A DNA stretch of 64,000 bases. Source: an uncultured Polycyclovorans sp. (GTDB taxonomy: Bacteria; Pseudomonadota; Gammaproteobacteria; Nevskiales; Nevskiaceae). Shown piece after piece: positions 54,285 through 62,268 of this stretch. A program made the position numbers and the translations under genes. The stretch spans positions 124,001-188,000 of the forward strand of contig CAKZHZ010000019.1 in NCBI GenBank assembly GCA_936928855.1, in the 5' to 3' direction. The notes beneath the pieces are model-generated. The model was given only the letters and a program-made list of their open reading frames with translations. It made no database searches and had not been told where the DNA came from. The stretch's first letter is position 1. Every line of letters begins with the position of its first letter.

Positions 54285-55916
54285 TCAAGCCGCCTCCGGC
54301 AGTCCCCCCTGCATCGCCACCGCGACGGCTTCCGCCACACGGATGCCGTCGATTGCCGCCGAGAGAATGCCGCCTGCGTAGCCCGCGCCTTCGCCTGCAG
54401 GGTAGAGCCCAGGCGTGTTCAGGCTTTGATAGCCGGCGTCACGACGGATGCGCAACGGGGAGGAGGTGCGGGTCTCGACCGCCGTGAGCATGGCGTCATC
54501 CATGGCGAAGCCACGGATCTGCCGGTCGAACACGGGCAGGGCTTCCCGAAGGGCGGAGATGGCGTAGCCGGGGAGGGCATCGCCGAGGTCGCACAGATTC
54601 ACGCCCGGCGTGTAGCTGGGCTGCACCGCGCCCAGTGAGGTCGTGGCGCGTCCAGCGAGGAAATCGCCGACCCGTTGAGCAGGTGCATGGTAGTTGCGTC
54701 CGCCCAGGTCAAAGGCCCGTGACTCCAGCATTTCCTGGAAGGCGATGCCCGCCAGCGGGCCGGCGTCCGCACCGCCCGGGAAGTCCGTCGGTGCGACGCC
54801 CACGACGATACCCGCGTTGGCGTTGCGCTCGTTGCGTGAGTACTGACTCATGCCATTGGTGACGACTCGGTCGGGTTCCGAAGTGGCGGCCACCACGGTG
54901 CCGCCGGGGCACATGCAGAAGCTGTACACCGAGCGGGCATTGCTGGCGTGGTGAACCAGCTTGTAGTCCGCGGCGCCCAGCAGGGGATGCCCGGCATAGG
55001 CGCCCAGGCGGGCGCGGTCGATGATCGACTGGGGGTGCTCGATGCGAAAACCCACCGAGAAGGGCTTGGCCTCCATGAAGACACCCAGTCGGTGCAGCAT
55101 GCGGAAGGTGTCGCGCGCACTGTGGCCGACACTGAGGACAACATGCTCGCTATGCAGCTGGCGGCCGTCGGCGAGGCCGACGCCCCGGACTGCACCGTTG
55201 TCGATCAGCAGGTCGACGACCTGCTGATCGAAGCGGACTTCGCCGCCCAGTGATTCGATGGTTTCACGAATACGGGTCACGACCCCCGTGAGGCGGAACG
55301 TCCCGACATGCGGCTTGCTGACGTAGAGGATCTCCTCGGGCGCGCCGGCAGCCACCAGTTCCTGCAGCACCTTGCGGCCATAGAAGCGGGGATCCTTCAC
55401 CTGACTGTACAGTTTGCCGTCGCTGAACAGGCCCGCACCGCCCTCGCCGAACTGGACGTTCGAGCCCGGATTGAGCGTGCCGCGACGCCACAGTCCCCAG
55501 GTGTCCTGGGTACGCTCACGGACCGGCTTGCCGCGTTCCAGTACAAGGGGTCGGAACCCCATCTGCGCCAACAACAGCGCGGCAAAGATTCCGCAGGGAC
55601 CGAACCCCACCACCACCGGTCGCGCCGTGTTGCCAGCCGGAGCCTGCGCCACCGGGTGGTACCGGGTATCGGGTGTTGCGCCGATCTGGCGGTCGCCGGC
55701 GTGGCGAGCCTGTACCGTGATTTCGTCGCGGAGCTCGCAGTCCACCGTGTAGACGAATCGCAGGCCATCGTGCTTGCGCCGGGCGTCGTAGCCGCGACGG
55801 AAGATGTGGAGTGCCAGCAGGTCGTGTTCGGGTATCGCGAGCCGCTGAAGTACGGCCTGGCGCAGCGCGTCCTCGGGATGCTCGATCGGGAGTGAGAGTT
55901 CGGTGATTCGGAGCAT
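54285..55916 (-). CDS. FAD-dependent oxidoreductase (COG2509-type dehydrogenase)
   Basis: A 543-residue flavoprotein. After an N-terminal ferredoxin-like segment (about 1-85) comes the dinucleotide motif PVVVGFGPCGIFAALLLAQMGFRPLVLERG, then FGEGGAGLFSDGKLYSQVKDPR, HVVLSVGHSARDTFRML, and a C-terminal PAGEGAGYAGGILSAAIDGIRVAEAV. These are the marks of the uncharacterised FAD-dependent dehydrogenases found in many bacteria. The ATG at 55916 gives MLRITEL; the frame is open to 56723 but that part is antisense to the MAPEG gene. Confidence 0.88.
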   Translation of the reverse strand: MLRITELSLPIEHPEDALRQAVLQRLAIPEHDLLALHIFRRGYDARRKHDGLRFVYTVDCELRDEITVQARHAGDRQIGATPDTRYHPVAQAPAGNTARPVVVGFGPCGIFAALLLAQMGFRPLVLERGKPVRERTQDTWGLWRRGTLNPGSNVQFGEGGAGLFSDGKLYSQVKDPRFYGRKVLQELVAAGAPEEILYVSKPHVGTFRLTGVVTRIRETIESLGGEVRFDQQVVDLLIDNGAVRGVGLADGRQLHSEHVVLSVGHSARDTFRMLHRLGVFMEAKPFSVGFRIEHPQSIIDRARLGAYAGHPLLGAADYKLVHHASNARSVYSFCMCPGGTVVAATSEPDRVVTNGMSQYSRNERNANAGIVVGVAPTDFPGGADAGPLAGIAFQEMLESRAFDLGGRNYHAPAQRVGDFLAGRATTSLGAVQPSYTPGVNLCDLGDALPGYAISALREALPVFDRQIRGFAMDDAMLTAVETRTSSPLRIRRDAGYQSLNTPGLYPAGEGAGYAGGILSAAIDGIRVAEAVAVAMQGGLPEAA

Positions 55917-56027
55917 CGGCAAAGACCGTTCTGACAGGTCCGCATTCTCCCATGTTCGCGTCCCCCGTCGCGCGGAACAGGGTGCATCGGCTACGCTCCG
56001 GATTGGACTGGAGTGGAGCAGAGAACG

Positions 56028-56432
56028 ATGACGATTCCCTTGTGGTGCCTGGTGATGGTGGCGCTGATGCCGTTTGGTCTCGCCGGCATGGGAGGGGCCT
56101 ATCGTCGTCGCCAGTTCGGTGTGATGGACAATCAGCACCCGCGTTTGCAGGCGGCCAAGCTCGAGGGCGCCGGCGCGCGGGTCTGGGCTGCGCAGCAGAA
56201 TGCGTGGGAAGCCCTGATCTTCTTTACCGCCGTGGTGTTCGTGGCCCACAGTGCGGGCGCCGATGCCGAGCGTTCCGCCATCGCTGCGATGGTTTTCGTG
56301 CTCACCCGTCTGGCGCATGCGGCGTTCTACATCGCCAACATGGCTGTACTGCGCTCGGCGGTGTTCGTGATCGGGCTGCTCAGTGGTCTCTACATGATCG
56401 GACTGGCCGCCGCGGTCGGGGGCGCTCCCTAG
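56028..56432 (+). CDS. MAPEG family membrane protein
   Basis: A 134-residue four-helix membrane protein of the MAPEG group (membrane-associated eicosanoid/glutathione metabolism). Segments: IPLWCLVMVALMPFG, the loop with GVMDNQHPRLQAAKLEGAGARVWAAQQNAWEAL (region), FFTAVVFVAHSAG, AAMVFVLTRLAHAAFYIANM and AVFVIGLLSGLYMIGLA. Bacterial members mostly lack a known substrate. The following 219 bp to 56651 show no gene. Confidence 0.85.
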   Translation: MTIPLWCLVMVALMPFGLAGMGGAYRRRQFGVMDNQHPRLQAAKLEGAGARVWAAQQNAWEALIFFTAVVFVAHSAGADAERSAIAAMVFVLTRLAHAAFYIANMAVLRSAVFVIGLLSGLYMIGLAAAVGGAP

Positions 56433-56651
56433 TGTGGTGTTCCGCCCCGCACTTCGGCCAATAGAGCCCGCTGCTGAGCTCAAACCAACCCCCAACCTGC
56501 CTCGAAACGACGTTGCCTCGCCCGGCGGGTTTCTGCCGCTCTGGGCCTGTTGACACGACAGCGACAGCGGCAGTGTTTCCAGGCCCCGGACGGCTGCCGT
56601 GATTCGGCCGAGCCGGCCGGTTCCGGTTTGGCTTGGTAGACTCGCGCCACC

Positions 56652-57248
56652 ATGAAACGTACTGCACTGACCCTGGCGCCGCTGCTGGCGCTGGCAGCCA
56701 CCGTCGCGACTGCCGAATCCCAACGCTACATTGATGATGAGATCGCGGTAACCGTCCGCGCCGGGCCCAGCAACAATGCCGACTATCTCGGCGTGGTCCG
56801 CAGTGGTGACGAGGTCACCCTGATCGAGTCGATGGGCCCCGAAAGTTTTGCGCGCATCCGTACCGCGAGCGGTACCGAAGGCTGGGTCACCGCCCGGTTT
56901 CTGACGGAAACGCCGGCGGCGGCGACGCGCCTGGCCGCGGTGGAGTCCGCGCTCGAGGCCTCCGAAGCCGAGGCCAAGACCCTTCAGGCCACACTGACCG
57001 ATGTCAGCGACGAGCTGGCCGCGCTCAAGCCGGCCGCAGAGCTCGCTGAAGACAACGCTGCGCTGCGCGCACGTATCGCCGAGCTCGAACGTGACAATGC
57101 CGAGGTGGTGCAGCGCTACAGTGAGCAGAAGTCACGCCGCAAGAACATGCTCACCGCCGCCGGTCTGATCGGTGCGGGCGTGCTTGGCGGGCTGGTGTTG
57201 CCGTGGCTGGGACGCAGCACACGTCGCCGACGGTACTCGGACTTCTGA
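56652..57248 (+). CDS. SH3-domain protein (TIGR04211/YgiM type)
   Basis: A 198-residue envelope protein: signal peptide (LLALAATVATAES), a bacterial SH3 domain (about 24-90; RYIDDEIAVTVRAGPSNNADY, GWVTARFL), a coiled coil (about 95-160; RLAAVESALEASEAEAKTLQ and so on) and a C-terminal membrane helix (LIGAGVLGGLVLPWLG) followed by a basic tail. Such proteins sit in the inner membrane with the SH3 domain in the periplasm. Role unknown; E. coli YgiM is comparable. The thioesterase gene follows after 7 bp. Confidence 0.87.
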   Translation: MKRTALTLAPLLALAATVATAESQRYIDDEIAVTVRAGPSNNADYLGVVRSGDEVTLIESMGPESFARIRTASGTEGWVTARFLTETPAAATRLAAVESALEASEAEAKTLQATLTDVSDELAALKPAAELAEDNAALRARIAELERDNAEVVQRYSEQKSRRKNMLTAAGLIGAGVLGGLVLPWLGRSTRRRRYSDF

Positions 57249-57255
57249 CGCCTTT

Positions 57256-57708
57256 ATGGTCCCCGATTTTCGCGTCCTGCTGCGGGTCCGCTACGCCGAG
57301 TGTGATGCCCAAGGCGTGGTCTTCAATGCGCGCTATGGTGACTACGTCGACCTGGCAATGACCGAGTTCATGCGGGCCTTGCTGGGGGGCTACGCCACGT
57401 TGCTGGCGCGGGGGCTTGATACGCAGGTGGTCCGTCTGGCCACGGACTGGAGCGGGCCGGCCCGTTTCGACGAGGTGCTCGCCCTGCGGGTTCGGCCGCT
57501 CAGACTCGGCAATACCTCGTTCACGTTGCACGTGGATATCCGGGGTTGGCCGGATGAGCGTGCGGTGGCGGTCTCGGAGATCACCTATGTGCTGGTCAGC
57601 GCCGGAGATCATCGCAAGCAACCGCTTCCGGACGACCTGCGCGCGCAGCTGACCGGGGGAGCTGCGGGGATCACGGTCGATCTTGCCGGGACGGGCGAGA
57701 TCCGCTGA
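57256..57708 (+). CDS. Hotdog-fold acyl-CoA thioesterase
   Basis: A 150-residue 4-hydroxybenzoyl-CoA-thioesterase-type hotdog protein. The active-site segment is RYAECDAQGVVFNARYGDYVDLAMTEF with the conserved Asp; the rest alternates strands as expected. Cytosolic. It probably hydrolyses acyl-CoAs of intermediate length. The ATG at 57256 (VPDFRVLLRVRY) is preferred over an in-frame upstream start that lies in the preceding gene. Confidence 0.87.
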   Translation: MVPDFRVLLRVRYAECDAQGVVFNARYGDYVDLAMTEFMRALLGGYATLLARGLDTQVVRLATDWSGPARFDEVLALRVRPLRLGNTSFTLHVDIRGWPDERAVAVSEITYVLVSAGDHRKQPLPDDLRAQLTGGAAGITVDLAGTGEIR

Positions 57709-57779
57709 ACCGCGTACCCGTTGGGGAAGGCCCTACAATATCGGCCAGACCTCATTCGACCTTTCGACAGGACCTCACG

Positions 57780-58376
57780 ATGACCCTTCGCCTTTCCGAG
57801 CAAGATGACCGCATTCAGTTGCCGGAGCTTGTCAGCCGCCTTGAAGAGCAGTTTGCGTTCAAGTCGCGCTTCGTCATGGTGTTCGGGCAGATCAACGACC
57901 TGATGGCGCAGGCCACCTGCCGGCGGCTGTTGGCGCTGTCGGAGGAGTCCAAGGCGCCGATCACCATGCTGATCTCCTCGCCCGGCGGACACGTTGAATC
58001 CGGTGATGCCATTCACGACATGATCGGTTTCATTGAGGCACCGGTGACCACGGTCGGCACCGGGTGGGTGGCCAGTGCCGGCGCTCATATCTTCCTGGCA
58101 CCGCCGAAGGAACGCCGGGTGTGCCTGCCCAATACGCGGTTCATGATCCACCAGCCTGCGGGTGGTGGGCGCGGTCAGGCCACCGACATTGCCATCCAGG
58201 CCAAAGAAATCCTTCGTATCCGCGAGCGTCTGGCGCGGGTGATCGCTCGCCAGACCGGCAAGCCGCTGGAAACGGTGATGCTGGACATCGAGCGCGACTA
58301 TTGGATGAACGCGGATGAGGCACTGGCCTACGGCATCGCCAGCCGCATCATTCAGCACAAGGCCGACCTGGGCTGA
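57780..58376 (+). CDS. ClpP-like serine protease subunit
   Basis: A 198-residue ClpP-family protein. It has ISSPGGHVESGDAIHDMIGFI, the nucleophile in GWVASAGAHIFLA, the histidine in RFMIHQPAGGG and the aspartate in DIERDYWMNADEAL, so the Ser-His-Asp triad is present. The serine context differs from housekeeping ClpP (which has MAASMGA-type sequence) and there is no clpX next to it, so it is likely a second, divergent ClpP paralogue. Confidence 0.87.
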   Translation: MTLRLSEQDDRIQLPELVSRLEEQFAFKSRFVMVFGQINDLMAQATCRRLLALSEESKAPITMLISSPGGHVESGDAIHDMIGFIEAPVTTVGTGWVASAGAHIFLAPPKERRVCLPNTRFMIHQPAGGGRGQATDIAIQAKEILRIRERLARVIARQTGKPLETVMLDIERDYWMNADEALAYGIASRIIQHKADLG

Positions 58377-58411
58377 TCGCCGCCGCCGGGCGGAGCCGTG
58401 ACGGTGCTCCC

Positions 58412-59125
58412 ATGAACACCGCGCTGTCCACGATGCTGTTGCTCTCGTGGTGTGCTGGATTGACCGCCGTATTGGGAGGTGCGCTGGCTTGGCGCCTGGG
58501 GGCGCCGCATGGCCGACAGGGCCGTGCCTTGATGCATGCGGTGGTGGCCCTGGGCGGTGGATTGCTGCTGGCAGCTGTCGTCTTCGCACTGCTGCCCGAA
58601 GGCATGGCCGTATTGCCTGCGGGCGTTTTGCTGTCAGTGTTCCTTTGCGGTGGTGCAGCCTTTGCCGTGATCGACTGGCAGCTCTCGCGACAGGCGGGGC
58701 CGCGTGCGCAACTGCTGGCAATGCTGATGGACTATGTGCCCGAGGCGCTGTCGCTGGGGGCGACCTTCTCTGTCGATCCGCAGTTGGGCTTGCTGCTGGC
58801 ACTGTTCATTGGTGCGCAGAACCTGCCGGAGGGTTTCAACGCCTTTCATGAGCAGCGCGGCTCCGGGAGCGGGCCGCTGACCTGTCTCGGTTTGCTATTG
58901 GCCCTGAGTACCCTCGGCCCGCTGGCGGCATTCGCCGGTCATCAGTTGTTACAGGATGCGCCACATGTCACTGCGGGCATCATGACGTTTGCGGGTGGCG
59001 GTGTGTTGTACCTGCTGTTTCAGGATATTGCGCCGCGGGTGCCGATGCGGCGACGGGGCTGGCCGCCGTTGGGCGCCGTGCTGGGTTTCGCGATCGGCAT
59101 GGCCGGGGCCCAATGGCTGGGATGA
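58412..59125 (+). CDS. ZIP-family metal transporter-like protein
   Basis: A 237-residue polytopic membrane protein with about seven or eight hydrophobic segments. The two metal-site helices of ZIP proteins are recognisable: DYVPEALSLGATF and GAQNLPEGFNAFHE (both with the P-E pair). The usual His in the first (HxxPEG) is replaced by DYVPEAL. It would move zinc or another divalent metal into the cytosol. It starts 35 bp after the ClpP-like gene. Confidence 0.82.
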   Translation: MNTALSTMLLLSWCAGLTAVLGGALAWRLGAPHGRQGRALMHAVVALGGGLLLAAVVFALLPEGMAVLPAGVLLSVFLCGGAAFAVIDWQLSRQAGPRAQLLAMLMDYVPEALSLGATFSVDPQLGLLLALFIGAQNLPEGFNAFHEQRGSGSGPLTCLGLLLALSTLGPLAAFAGHQLLQDAPHVTAGIMTFAGGGVLYLLFQDIAPRVPMRRRGWPPLGAVLGFAIGMAGAQWLG

Positions 59126-59176
59126 CGGGTGCACGCGGCTCAGCGTGCGCGACCTAACACGAACAGGATTCACATC

Positions 59177-60079
59177 ATGATGAAACGCGGACTGGCCATG
59201 GGGGTGATGTGGGCGGCAATGTTGGGATCGCCTGCCGCCGCTGCCGAGTGTCCGGATGCGGTTACGACCGGGATCTGGGCCGCGCGCTATCCGCACGACA
59301 CCGTGCGACTGCCGCAGGCGCCGCTCACCCTCAAGGAGGCCTACTGTGCCCAGCGCACCTATGTCGAGGCGTTGCAGCGCCGCTTCGGGCCGCCGGTGGG
59401 GTACAAGGTGGGGTTTACCGGTCCGGCTGGGCAGCTCCAGTTCCAGATCGATCAACCGGCCTTTGGCGTACTGCTGGCGGACATGTTCGTGGAAGATGGC
59501 GCAACGGTTCCGGCGGACTACGGGCACCGTCCGTTGCTGGAGCCGGATTTGCTGGTGGTGGTGGCCGACGAAGCCATCAACCGGGCCACTACGATTGAAG
59601 AAGTGGCGGCTCACCTCGCCAGCGTGCATCCCCTGATCGAACTGCCGGCTATTCCTTTCACAGCGGACGCGGTGGTGACCGGCACCGGTCTGGTGGCCCT
59701 CAATATCGGGGCAACGCGCCTGGTCATGGGGCCAGGGGTGCCGATGCAGACCGACCCGGTCTTCCTGCAGGCACTTGCGGACGCACAGACCTTGCTGATT
59801 GACGAGAACGGTCGACAGGTTCAGGCCGCGCCGACGGCCACGCTCATGGGGCATCCCCTGCGTGTGGTGCTGTGGTTGGTGGCCGAGTTGCGGCGGGAGG
59901 GTCTGCAGTTGCATGAAGGTGATCGCATCAGCCTGGGCGCTGTCGGTGGGCTGTTTCCACTGGTGCAGCAGGGCAAGGCCTTTACCTATCGTCTCGATGG
60001 GCTGCCGTCTGGGCCAGTATCGGTTTCGGTGCGTTTCGGGCCGCCATCGGCGGCGGAGTCGACCGATGACAGCGAGTAA
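59177..60079 (+). CDS. Secreted 2-keto-4-pentenoate hydratase-like protein
   Basis: A 300-residue protein with a clear signal peptide (MGVMWAAMLGSPAAAAEC) and a fumarylacetoacetase/MhpD-type hydratase fold: GPPVGYKVGFTG, the acidic metal-site segment LLEPDLLVVVAD, and LRVVLWLVAELRREGLQLHEGDRISLGAVGG. Hydratases of this fold are normally cytosolic enzymes of aromatic meta-cleavage; the export signal is odd. EPD replaces the typical ExE. No pathway genes are nearby. Function is uncertain. Confidence 0.8.
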   Translation: MMKRGLAMGVMWAAMLGSPAAAAECPDAVTTGIWAARYPHDTVRLPQAPLTLKEAYCAQRTYVEALQRRFGPPVGYKVGFTGPAGQLQFQIDQPAFGVLLADMFVEDGATVPADYGHRPLLEPDLLVVVADEAINRATTIEEVAAHLASVHPLIELPAIPFTADAVVTGTGLVALNIGATRLVMGPGVPMQTDPVFLQALADAQTLLIDENGRQVQAAPTATLMGHPLRVVLWLVAELRREGLQLHEGDRISLGAVGGLFPLVQQGKAFTYRLDGLPSGPVSVSVRFGPPSAAESTDDSE

Positions 60080-60111
60080 ACTGGCGACTCTTCCGTTGAT
60101 GGGACTGCACT

Positions 60112-61476
60112 GTGTTTGAATCGCTGAGCCAACGTCTGTCCGGCGTGCTGGACGCCCTGCGCGGTCAGGGGCGCCTGACCGAAGACCAGGTCAATGCCGC
60201 CAGCCGCGAGCTCCGCATGGCACTGCTCGAGGCGGATGTGGCGCTGCCGGTGGTGCGGCAGTTCGTGGAGCAGGTGAAAACGCGCGCGCTCGGTGTCGAA
60301 GTGACGCAGAGCCTGACGCCAGGCCAGCAGTTTCTCAAGATCGTTCAGCAGGCGCTGACCGAGACCCTGGGAGGCGTCACCGAGCCGCTGAATCTGCGTG
60401 CGCAACCTCCAGTGGTGATCCTCATGGCGGGGCTGCAGGGGTCGGGCAAGACCACCACGACCGGCAAGCTGGCGCGCCGGCTGAAGGAGCAGGACAAGAA
60501 GAAGGTGATGGTGGTGTCCTGTGACGTGTATCGGCCGGCGGCGATCGAGCAGCTGCGCATCGTGGCGGGACAGGTGGGGGTTGAGTGCTTTCCATCGTCA
60601 GTCGGCGAGAAACCCGCCGATATCGCGTTGGCAGCCCTCGCCGAGGCGAAGCGGCAGTACTTCGACGTCCTCGTCATCGATACGGCAGGCCGGACGACGG
60701 TGGATGCCGAGATGATGGCGGAGATCGCCGACCTCCACGGTCGGGTCAGCCCGACCGAGACGCTGTTCGTGGTGGACAGCATGACGGGTCAGGATGCCGC
60801 CAACACCGCCAAGGCCTTTGCCGAAGCCGTTCCTTTGTCCGGGGTGGTGCTCACCAAGGTGGACGGGGATGCACGGGGTGGGGCGGCGCTTTCGGTTCGC
60901 CAGGTCACCGGCCGGCCGATCAAGTTTCTGGGGATTGGCGAGAAGTCCGACAAACTGGAGGTGTTTCACCCCGACCGGATCGCCAATCGCATTCTCGGTC
61001 AGGGGGATGTGCTCAGCCTGATTGAGGAGACGAGCCGCAAGGTCGATCAGGAAAAGGCGGCCAAGCTGGCCGAGAAGCTAAAGAAAAACAAGCGCTTCGA
61101 TCTGGCCGATTTCCGTGAGCAGATGGAGCAGATGCAGAACCTCGGTTCGGTGGAATCGCTGCTGGAAAAGCTGCCCGGGGGCGCCCAGATGCAGGCCCAG
61201 CTGAAGAACGTGGATACCGGGCGGCAGGTGCGACGCACTATCGCCATCATCAACAGCATGACGCCGCAGGAGCGTCGATTTCCCGACCTGATCAAGGCCT
61301 CGCGCAAGCGGCGAATCGCGGCGGGTGCCGGTGTCGAGGTGCAACAGGTCAACCAGTTGCTGCGTCAGTTCGACACTACCCGCGACATGATGAAGAAGGT
61401 GGCCGGTGGCGGTCTTTCCAAGATGATGCGGGGCCTGGCGGGGCGGCTGCCGCCCGGCATGGTGCCGCGCCGCTGA
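60112..61476 (+). CDS. ffh: Signal recognition particle protein Ffh
   Basis: SRP54 homologue that binds 4.5S RNA and signal sequences and targets nascent membrane proteins to FtsY. The 454-residue protein has the N domain, the G domain with P-loop GLQGSGKTTTTGKLA, DTAGR, TKVDGDARGG and GIGEKSDKLEVF, and the Met-rich M domain from about residue 300 with the RNA-binding IINSMTPQER, RRIAAGAGVEVQQVNQLLRQF and MMKKVAGGGLSKMMRGLAG. The start is a GTG at 60112. No 4.5S RNA gene was found in the window. Confidence 0.97.
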   Translation: MFESLSQRLSGVLDALRGQGRLTEDQVNAASRELRMALLEADVALPVVRQFVEQVKTRALGVEVTQSLTPGQQFLKIVQQALTETLGGVTEPLNLRAQPPVVILMAGLQGSGKTTTTGKLARRLKEQDKKKVMVVSCDVYRPAAIEQLRIVAGQVGVECFPSSVGEKPADIALAALAEAKRQYFDVLVIDTAGRTTVDAEMMAEIADLHGRVSPTETLFVVDSMTGQDAANTAKAFAEAVPLSGVVLTKVDGDARGGAALSVRQVTGRPIKFLGIGEKSDKLEVFHPDRIANRILGQGDVLSLIEETSRKVDQEKAAKLAEKLKKNKRFDLADFREQMEQMQNLGSVESLLEKLPGGAQMQAQLKNVDTGRQVRRTIAIINSMTPQERRFPDLIKASRKRRIAAGAGVEVQQVNQLLRQFDTTRDMMKKVAGGGLSKMMRGLAGRLPPGMVPRR

Positions 61477-61510
61477 GTGGCTGACACATGGCGGTCATCT
61501 TTCTGCAGTC

Positions 61511-61528
61511 TTGTCACAGTTCTGTAAC
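61511..61528 (+). promoter_or_regulatory. Pho box upstream of phoB
   Basis: Two 7-base direct repeats 4 bases apart, TTGTCAC-AGTT-CTGTAAC, match the PhoB-binding consensus CTGTCAT-N4-CTGTCAT. The site lies about 45-60 bases upstream of phoB, with TAATAG further on as a possible -10, which fits autoregulation of phoBR. Confidence 0.75.
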
Positions 61529-61573
61529 GCCTTGCTAATAGCCTGATTTCTGACGTGTAATCCGGCAGTGAGC

Positions 61574-62266
61574 ATGCAGAACAAACTGATTCTGGTAGTG
61601 GAGGACGAATCGGCCATCCGCGAGATGGTGCGGTTCGCCCTGACGCGCGCGGAGTTTCGGGTCGCCGAGGCCGGTGATGCGCAGGAGGCGCGCCTGCGCA
61701 TGGCCGATGAACGCCCCGACCTGATTCTCATGGATTGGATGATGCCGGGCATCAGCGGGGTCGAGCTGACACGCGAGCTGAAGAGCTCGGCGTCAACCCG
61801 CGACATCCCGGTGATCATGGTGACCGCGCGCGCCGAAGAGGAAGACAAGGTGCGGGGGCTCAACACCGGCTGTGACGACTATGTCTCCAAGCCGTTCTCG
61901 TTTCCCGAACTGGTGGCGCGCATCCAGGCCGTGTTGCGCCGCAGCATGCCGGGCGGTGAGGAAGAGCGACTGCAGATCAACGGTCTGGAAGTGGATGCCG
62001 CCAGCCAGCGCGTGACTGCGCAGGGGGAGCCGGTGAAGCTCGGTCCCACCGAGTACCGCCTGCTGCATTTCTTCGTCAGTCACCCTGAGCGGGTCTACAC
62101 CCGGGAACAGGTGCTGGATCGGGTCTGGGGGCAGAACGTGTATGTCGAGGAGCGTACGGTCGACGTGCACATTCGTCGTTTGCGCAAGGCGCTGGAGCCC
62201 TTCGGCTATGCCGACATGATCCAGACGGTCCGCGGCACCGGTTACCGCTTCTCAGAGAAATTCTGA
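61574..62266 (+). CDS. phoB: Phosphate regulon response regulator PhoB
   Basis: OmpR/PhoB-type response regulator that activates Pho genes on phosphate limitation. The 230-residue protein has a receiver domain with the phospho-acceptor Asp in LILMDWMMPG, Thr in VTARAEEEDK and Lys in YVSKPFSF, and a winged-helix domain with the recognition part ERTVDVHIRRLRKALEPFG and TVRGTGYRF. Either the GTG at 61568 or the ATG at 61574 starts it. phoR follows after 2 bp and a Pho box is upstream. Confidence 0.95.
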   Translation: MQNKLILVVEDESAIREMVRFALTRAEFRVAEAGDAQEARLRMADERPDLILMDWMMPGISGVELTRELKSSASTRDIPVIMVTARAEEEDKVRGLNTGCDDYVSKPFSFPELVARIQAVLRRSMPGGEEERLQINGLEVDAASQRVTAQGEPVKLGPTEYRLLHFFVSHPERVYTREQVLDRVWGQNVYVEERTVDVHIRRLRKALEPFGYADMIQTVRGTGYRFSEKF

Positions 62267-62268
62267 TC

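Noticed and set aside
56433..56651. Possible gene or regulatory RNA between the MAPEG and SH3 genes
   Set aside because: Only short ORFs without recognisable content and no stable symmetric hairpin were seen.
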